Assembly (NCBI GenBank): GCA_010279815.1
Contig: QEOQ01000557.1
Span: 225,908-248,262, forward strand
DNA length: 22,355 nt
Origin: Brachionus plicatilis
Lineage: Eukaryota; Rotifera; Eurotatoria; Ploima; Brachionidae
Reading direction: 5' to 3'
Below the pieces are notes generated by a model. It did no database searches and was not told the origin of the DNA. It saw only the letters and a program-made list of their open reading frames with translations. Below are positions 19,501 through 22,355 of the stretch, piece by piece. The position numbers and the translations under genes are program-made. Each line of letters begins with the position of its first letter. Within the stretch, counting starts at the first letter, position 1.

Positions 19501-19938
19501 TCGAATTTTTGAACCACGTTGAAGATGGACTCAAGGACCACTATGACATCAAAATGCTTACTTATTTGATGCTTGTTCGTCTTTCGAGCCTGTGTTCCAA
19601 TGCTTTGATGCAGCGTAAAAATTTTAAATTAATTTTTTTTTCAATTTTTTAGTTCTACTTAAGGTCTTGATCGATTAATTGAACCATTGGTCAATACCTG
19701 TTTGCAAAAAGTTAAAAGCAATGCAGTAAAACAAGAGTATGAAAAAACAGATGAACTAAAACGTTCTGCACTTAGAGCCTTCATGGCTTTGCTTAACATA
19801 GCTGACGCTGAAAAGAATCCGCTGATTCGAGACTTTTTGGCAAATATTAGAGCAACACCAGAATTGTCCAACATGTTCGAATCGATTCAGCGAGATGCTA
19901 AAGACTCAAATGAAACAATTTCAATGGAAGTCAATTGA
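6953..19938 (+). CDS. CAND1: CAND1, cullin-associated NEDD8-dissociated protein 1, 17 exons, 1266 aa
   Basis: Exons: 6953–7000, 7051–7152, 7201–7268, 7319–7532, 10395–10847, 10902–11002, 11046–11197, then exon 8 (complete copy 12108–12417), 12471–12582, 12632–12840, 14681–14812, 14865–15087, 15143–15337, 15394–15653, 15714–16170, 19125–19614 and 19664–19938. They sum to 3801 bp, in frame throughout, if the duplicated segment around the gap is counted once. The translation aligns end to end with human CAND1 (1230 aa), from ISNL...LLEK to [14 protein letters not shown]1 is an all-HEAT-repeat solenoid that wraps un-neddylated cullin–RBX1 and exchanges substrate-receptor modules such as SKP1–F-box. 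ATG context is ACCAAAATGG (purine at -3, G at +4). Oddities are three large repeat-filled introns, a sequence gap, and about 36 extra residues, mainly loops in exons 14 and 16. Identity is certain; exact junctions rest on GT–AG rules and homology. Confidence 0.97.
7948..8001 (+). pseudogene. Possible DDE-transposase remnant
   Basis: One frame reads [17 protein letters not shown]. The DATE-x-x-I-x-RP arrangement resembles the first catalytic-Asp block of DDE_Tnp_4 type transposases. Some 125 bases further on, another frame reads SKKKRIFI, resembling the SGKKKRHT block that follows in that family. Frames are broken in between and no terminal repeats were matched to it. The call rests on two short motifs from memory and is weak. 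Confidence 0.25.
9069..9616. repeat. Long foldback (inverted-repeat) element in CAND1 intron 4
   Basis: A left arm of about 135 bp (9069–9204) is the imperfect reverse complement of the right arm (about 9478–9616). The outer block, from CAATTTTTCGAACAAA through TTTGATAATTATTA, and the ACACAAAATAATGTTATTA block match almost base for base. The loop of about 270 bp holds another small hairpin. No clear target duplication was seen at the outer ends. It has no coding capacity and looks like a non-autonomous foldback or MITE. Confidence 0.7.
9295..9390. repeat. Small hairpin element nested in the foldback loop
   Basis: GCTAAATATTAGATGAGGCT at 9295–9314 is matched by the reverse complement of 9371–9390 with one difference, and the similarity continues a few bases inward. 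The 96-bp unit sits in the loop of the larger inverted repeat, so it is either a later nested insertion or the core of that element. Confidence 0.65.
9773..9937. mobile_element. 165-bp MITE with 37-bp perfect terminal inverted repeats and TTAA flanks
   Basis: Bases 9773–9809, beginning ATTGTTCTGCAAAATG, are the exact reverse complement of 9901–9937. TTAA lies immediately outside both ends (9769–9772 and 9938–9941), the footprint expected of piggyBac-type insertion. Each arm contains the internal palindrome TATCAGCTGATA. There is no open reading frame, so mobility would have depended on a transposase encoded elsewhere. The TTAA assignment is tentative because the region is AT-rich. Confidence 0.75.
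10395..10847 (+). CDS. CAND1: CAND1 exon 5 (residues 145–295)
   Basis: This 453-bp exon is one long HEAT-repeat block. It opens [17 protein letters not shown] and contains [28 protein letters not shown] and [13 protein letters not shown], each closely matching human CAND1. It ends at CAA|GTAGAA in phase 0; the open frame continues a further 51 bases into the intron before a stop. Confidence 0.95.
10902..11513 (+). CDS. CAND1: CAND1 exons 6, 7 and first, gap-truncated copy of exon 8
   Basis: Exon 6 (10902–11002) and exon 7 (11046–11197) encode the conserved [12 protein letters not shown] segment, a long acidic loop ([11 protein letters not shown] then EEYSDDDD) and [11 protein letters not shown]. 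The acidic loop is a hallmark of CAND1. The first copy of exon 8 (11252–11513) starts EREETVKAD and runs to VNVYPGA, where a run of N begins. Introns are 43 and 54 bp. Exon 6 ends in phase 2 and exon 7 in phase 1. Confidence 0.9.
11124..11513 (+). repeat. Left copy of a duplicated CAND1 segment flanking the gap
   Basis: This 390-bp segment recurs at 11978–12369 in the same orientation. It covers the end of exon 7, intron 7 and most of exon 8. Exon differences are three synonymous third-position changes (Val, Glu, Val codons); the intron has three substitutions and about 2 bp of length difference. Best explained as two alleles kept side by side in the assembly. Confidence 0.9.
11514..11977. 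other. Assembly gap, 464 N
   Basis: An unresolved run of N begins inside CAND1 exon 8 (after the first copy's VNVYPGA) and ends inside a second copy of exon 7. Any open frame crossing it is meaningless. The odd length suggests an estimated scaffold gap rather than a fixed placeholder. Confidence 1.
11978..12369 (+). repeat. Right copy of the duplicated CAND1 segment
   Basis: Starts abruptly with CATTGGCACTAGACGAG inside exon 7 (coding to 12051), then intron 7 (12052–12107, 56 bp) and exon 8 from 12108. It continues past the point where the left copy stops, and so supplies the complete exon 8. Confidence 0.9.
12108..12840 (+). CDS. CAND1: CAND1 complete exon 8, exons 9 and 10 (residues about 380–590)
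   Basis: Exon 8 (12108–12417) ends [10 protein letters not shown] and joins exon 9 (12471–12582) to give [14 protein letters not shown], matching human SLNDKSSSSNLKID. Exon 9 ends at IVK, chosen because it keeps the same spacing to FYKI as human. Exon 10 (12632–12840) carries [16 protein letters not shown] and [15 protein letters not shown]. Introns are 53 and 49 bp. These are mid-solenoid HEAT repeats. Confidence 0.95.
13330..13362. repeat. (AAT)n microsatellite
   Basis: A short AAT/ATA trinucleotide array lies just beyond the 3' side of the reverse-strand reverse-transcriptase fragment. Non-LTR retrotransposons often end in such simple repeats, so it may be the original element tail. Confidence 0.5.
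13586..13593. repeat. Target site duplication, left copy (CAATATCT)
   Basis: CAATATCT lies directly left of the MITE and is repeated exactly at 13873–13880 directly right of it. An 8-bp duplication is the signature of hAT-type transposition. Confidence 0.9.
13594..13872. mobile_element. 279-bp hAT-like MITE inserted in the reverse-transcriptase fragment
   Basis: The ends are GGTATTCCTGTATCCTGCC... and its exact reverse complement; the terminal inverted repeats are identical for about 42 bp and similarity continues inward, so the whole element is nearly a palindrome. Internal ATGTATTC...GAATACAT palindromes repeat several times. It has no coding capacity. Removing it with one copy of the 8-bp duplication restores the reverse-transcriptase frame across LKKDI/DTLEG, which proves the boundaries and the order of events. 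Confidence 0.92.
13873..13880. repeat. Target site duplication, right copy (CAATATCT)
   Basis: Exact partner of 13586–13593, flanking the hAT-like MITE. Confidence 0.9.
14681..16170 (+). CDS. CAND1: CAND1 exons 11–15 (residues about 590–1012)
   Basis: Exons 14681–14812, 14865–15087, 15143–15337, 15394–15653 and 15714–16170; introns 52, 55, 56 and 60 bp. Landmarks shared with human are [88 protein letters not shown] and [18 protein letters not shown]. Exon 14 has an extra loop of about 15 residues ([18 protein letters not shown]) between the human PVYSQ and HKQSYY positions. These are central to C-terminal HEAT repeats. Confidence 0.95.
16666..16730. repeat. 28-bp minisatellite with CCGGATCC core, about 2.3 units
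   Basis: Two 28-base units start at 16666 and 16694 and a partial third at 16722, each opening with TACTAAAA; the first two go on to GGACCCG or GGATCCGG. A related AAAATTCCGATCCGGGTCTT string recurs at about 17210–17229, on the other side of the coding remnant, suggesting the two mark one element. Confidence 0.55.
16731..17032 (+). pseudogene. Broken coding remnant of unknown family
   Basis: One frame reads [20 protein letters not shown] then [18 protein letters not shown] and [20 protein letters not shown] before a stop near 16935. A second frame, 16934–17032, reads [14 protein letters not shown] and [13 protein letters not shown] to a TAA. The two segments look like parts of one protein separated by a small frameshift. 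The residue mix (charged and hydrophobic alternating, Asp/Glu present) is far less biased than surrounding AT-rich noise. I do not recognise the family; a transposon-encoded protein is most likely given the repeats on both sides. Confidence 0.4.
18023..18641. mobile_element. 619-bp foldback element in CAND1 intron 15
   Basis: The outer ends GCAACTGAT (18023) and ATCAGTTGC (ending 18641) begin long imperfect inverted arms; GATTCTGC, AGAAAA, GAACAG and the near-exact AGAAAAAAAGTTATTCAATTTTTT block pair between left and right. The right arm (about 18470–18641) is continuous, but the left arm is split by a 142-bp insertion. The centre carries TTTGCAGAG/TTTTGCAGAG words. No coding capacity and no clear target duplication at the outer ends. 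Confidence 0.75.
18085..18226. mobile_element. 142-bp insertion splitting the foldback left arm
   Basis: TTGTGAA occurs immediately before (18078–18084) and at the end of (18227–18233) this segment. Dropping the segment with one TTGTGAA copy makes the left arm collinear with the uninterrupted right arm (AGAAAAxTGTGAAxTTxAGxACAAAA). The insert contains a small hairpin, ACCGAGCA...TGTTCGGT, but no terminal inverted repeats. Its class is unknown. Confidence 0.55.
19125..19938 (+). CDS. CAND1: CAND1 exons 16–17 (residues 1013–1266)
   Basis: Exon 16 (19125–19614) and exon 17 (19664–19938), split by a 49-bp intron, encode the C-terminal HEAT repeats. [51 protein letters not shown] and [18 protein letters not shown] are nearly identical to human. 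In human CAND1 this region lies against the cullin N-terminal part and blocks the adaptor site. Between RDL and LYNETK it has about 19 extra residues (19270–19347). The stop is TGA at 19936–19938. Confidence 0.96.
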
Positions 19939-20104
19939 AAGCTCTGATAATATGTACAACTTTTGTTCTCGGTTACCACACTTGATATTTAAGAGATTTT
20001 AATTTTTTTTGGTCGATTCCATTTTATGTTTAACATTATTCTTTGAATTAAAGGTGATATATACTGATTTATAAAATCGAATCTTAAATTAAAATTTTTA
20101 ATCA

Positions 20105-20110
20105 AATAAA
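20105..20110 (+). other. Candidate polyadenylation signal of CAND1
   Basis: AATAAA lies 167 bases after the CAND1 stop, followed by AATAAAAA. It is the first canonical hexamer downstream that I noticed; support is positional only. Confidence 0.4.
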
Positions 20111-20693
20111 AATAAAAAAATGTTTTTAATTTTTGTAATCATTAATAAAAATTGGGATTAAATAATGAGAAAAAAAATTCAAATTTTTGAGTATTCTGAA
20201 AGTTTAAGTTTCAAGGTTAATCAACGGGCTAGAGGCCCTGTATGCATTCAAAGTTAATTTAAAGTCCCAAATTAAAGTCCAAAAAGTAAAAATTAAATAT
20301 CTGACTTGACACTTTTGACTCTTAAACTAATCTGATTTTTTTTTTACTTTTTCATAAATTACTAAAAAATAAAACCACCAAAAAATTTACTTTAATTTGA
20401 TCATTACATTTATTATGCAAAAAAATAGAAACTTAATTAATAAAATTAATAATATTTTATATAATAAAATGAAAAAGAAAAAATTATTTTTACATCAACG
20501 TTTGATTAATTCTAATGATTGTGAATTAATGTCACATCAATTTTCACTCGTGATGTCACTTTGAAGCAATAAGACAATTTTTCATCAATGAACATCATTC
20601 TTTGTCATCAAATTGACTTCGACATCACTTCAAAATTTTTTTAATAGGGAACACTTCATTTATTTACTTATTTAAATTAAAATTTAATACATT
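20111..20693. other. AT-rich region downstream of CAND1
   Basis: No gene is visible. A small GGGCTAGAGGCCC-type hairpin lies at about 20227, and several GACATCA/TGATGTC words cluster at 20525–20630 without forming a clear element. Confidence 0.5.
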
Positions 20694-20695
20694 TA

Positions 20696-21002
20696 CGGTA
20701 AACTCATGATGAGGACTCAAAGAGTAAAGCCCAAATCCAACCTTTTTTCTAATAGAGTCAAAGGATCAATAGTTAACTCCACAATATTTTTTATTTTTAA
20801 TTATTTTTTGAGAGTAAAAACAATTTTTTTGTTAGAGTAAAAGTTAAATTTGGTCTTTATTTTTAAAAAATATCCCGTATTCAAGGTATTTTCTAGCTAA
20901 TTCAATTTTATTTGTTATAGCATAGAAACTATGTAATTAACTCTAAGAGAAAAAAGATTGGATTTGGGCTTTACTCTTAGAGTCCTCAAAACGAGTTTAC
21001 GG
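20696..21002. mobile_element. 307-bp TA-flanked MITE (Tc1/mariner-like footprint)
   Basis: Left end CGGTAAACTC and right end GAGTTTACGG form imperfect terminal inverted repeats of about 65 bp, including the shared block AGAGTAAAGCCCAAATCCAA and TTTTTTCT followed by AGAGT. TA lies immediately outside both ends (20694–20695 and 21003–21004). There is no coding capacity. The TA flank and length suit a mariner-derived MITE, though TA is common here. Confidence 0.75.
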
Positions 21003-21004
21003 TA

Positions 21005-21900
21005 TAAAAAATTAAAATAAAAATTTAGTTGAAAAAATTAAGCATTTTAATGCTTAAATTAAAATTTTTTAAAATTTTTACAAAATCTGTAAAAATTAAG
21101 TTCATATTATAAACAATTAACAGCTTAAATTTCAATGTTCACAATTGATCGTTTGATCAAAAAGCTAGTAATTAATCACGACTAAAAATATCCAAACTTT
21201 CTTCTCCTTTGATTTTTTTTTGACATTGGTTCGATTAGATTCTGACTTTTCTTCTTAATTTTAAGTTTATAAATCTTAACTTAAATTTAACTTAATTTTA
21301 AAAAAATTTGGATTTTATAGGATTCCGAAAGATTATAAGAAAATTAATTTGAGACTAGCCTATGTCTCAAATGGTCAAAATTGAAAAAAAATTCTTTAAA
21401 GCCATATAAAATTTTGACTTACAACATTAAACTTGAAAAATTTAATATTAACTCAGTATTTTTCGTTTAAACTAGAGAACCCATTTTATTGTAAACAATG
21501 TGGAAAAAAATATAGGTTTTACTTTATAGTAAGGAATTTACAAAATTTTATTTATTATCCAATGTTTTTTAGTTTAATTTGTAATAATCATCAAAGATAT
21601 TTATTTCAAGTGAATAGATAACTTCTTTATTTTACATCAGTTAAAAATATGGGGAATGGTAAGATATATAATCAAAATAGCCTTTAACGGCTATCATCTC
21701 CTACCTTCACTAATATATTTCCAATTCGTCATCTAATTAATATCTTTTCTTCATCTAATAAATTTCCTTTTGAGTATAATTATATATATCTACACTAATA
21801 AATTTCGAAGTCTACTCTAATTAATTAAACCTCATCTTAATAAATTCGTCATCATCAAACCAATTCTGAGAATCACGAGGAAAAAAACTTCGGTATTTTA
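21005..21900. other. AT-rich region with degenerate CTAATAAATTTC repeats
   Basis: Mostly featureless. Between about 21700 and 21855 the words CTAATAAATTTC, CTAATAAATTTCG and TTAATAAATTCG with TCATC spacers recur irregularly, suggesting a decayed short tandem repeat. A 62-codon open stretch at 21433 has a CKQCGKKY motif but no other support, so it is not called as a gene. Confidence 0.4.
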
Positions 21901-21901
21901 G

Positions 21902-22170
21902 TTACTAAATGGAACCTTGAAGGATGACGATGGGGCCGACAGTTTTATGGATTATTTTCATAAGCAATGGGTTGATAATCTACCTGGATGGTATGAAGGT
22001 AAATTATTTTTCAATATTTTTTCTAATTAAAATTGAGAAATTATAAGAAATCAAATATTTAATGTTATTTTTTTCTTTTATCAGGACACCATTCCATTCG
22101 AGATCAAGAACTTGCCTATGGGAGAAAAATGAAAGCGTGGTACTCCTAAAAAAGCTACCAAGCTCTTGTT
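21902..22170 (+). pseudogene. MULE-like transposase C-terminal remnant
   Basis: A first block (21902–21998) reads GADSFMDYFHKQWVDNLPG then WYEG, ending at GAAG|GTAAAT. After an 86-bp candidate intron ending TTTATCAG (22084), another block reads KNLPMGEK, a TGA, KRGTPKKATKLLLG. The FxxYFxKQW...GWYEG string and a C-terminal KRGRPKKATK-type basic tail resemble MULE-like transposase proteins that I recall as abundant in rotifer genomes. The stop in the basic tail, the frame mismatch at the splice and the absence of the middle domain argue for a dead, shortened copy. The frame that splices correctly gives GHHSIRDQELAYGRKMKAWY then stop, so a short expressed protein is not excluded. Confidence 0.4.
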
Positions 22171-22355
22171 AGGATGTAAAATCTTGTTGGTCGCTTATTT
22201 TTATTGTTATTTCTTATAATTTCTCATTATTTGTTTCTTTTTTTTGTTTGTTTGTCGTTTGCTTAAAAAAATAAATAATTGATTATTACTATAAACTATC
22301 GATTAATATTTAAAATTGATGAGATGATCCCCAAATTATATAGTGGAGCTATATA

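Noticed and set aside
4910..19938. CCDC134 and CAND1 as a functional pair or operon
   Set aside because: Same orientation but separated by 1.16 kb, with unrelated roles and different compartments; nothing in the sequence links them.
21433..21621. 62-codon open frame with CKQCGKKY
   Set aside because: One CxxC pair without further zinc ligands at sensible spacing; rest is Phe/Tyr/Ile-rich noise.
1..22355. tRNA genes, rRNA, CRISPR arrays, bacterial operons or ribosome-binding sites
   Set aside because: None seen; the split genes with GT–AG introns mark a eukaryotic nuclear genome, and no regularly spaced repeat-spacer pattern or cloverleaf was found.

Overview
The window is a piece of an animal nuclear genome. 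It is very AT-rich, genes are split by many short GT–AG introns (mostly 43–60 bp), and the two recognisable proteins are metazoan. Traces of retrotransposon and MULE-like sequence fit a small invertebrate; a rotifer such as Brachionus is my best guess, but this is inference from style and recalled protein families, not proof.

Layout. Positions 1–4909 are AT-rich sequence with no convincing gene; only a 53-codon Cys-rich open stretch (727–888) stands out. A five-exon gene at 4910–5795 encodes a 223-residue ER/secretory-pathway protein that I identify as CCDC134. After about 1.2 kb of spacer, a 17-exon gene in the same orientation (6953–19938) encodes CAND1, the HEAT-repeat exchange factor of cullin–RING ubiquitin ligases. 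Splicing it as proposed gives one uninterrupted frame of 1266 residues, close to human CAND1 (1230). Positions 19939–22355 hold the CAND1 3' end, a TA-flanked MITE and, near the right edge, a broken transposase-like fragment.

Inside CAND1, thirteen introns are 43–60 bp, but three are 1.8–3.0 kb and filled with mobile-element debris: a TTAA-flanked 165-bp MITE, a nested foldback and a faint DDE-transposase trace in intron 4; a non-LTR reverse-transcriptase fragment split by a 279-bp hAT-like MITE with a perfect 8-bp target duplication in intron 10; and a CCGGATCC minisatellite, an unknown coding remnant and a 619-bp foldback whose left arm is itself split by a 142-bp insertion in intron 15.

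The assembly has a 464-bp run of N (11514–11977) flanked by two near-identical copies of CAND1 exon 7/8 sequence. The copies differ in exons only by three synonymous changes, which looks like two alleles placed side by side; collapsing them restores CAND1 exactly. A true in-frame duplication of exons 7–8 cannot be excluded.

The two genes are unrelated in pathway (ER glycoprotein quality control versus cytosolic/nuclear ubiquitin-ligase exchange), and nothing suggests they work together. I found no undescribed multi-gene system; the interest lies in the nested mobile elements, the duplicated exons and a lineage-specific insertion in CAND1.
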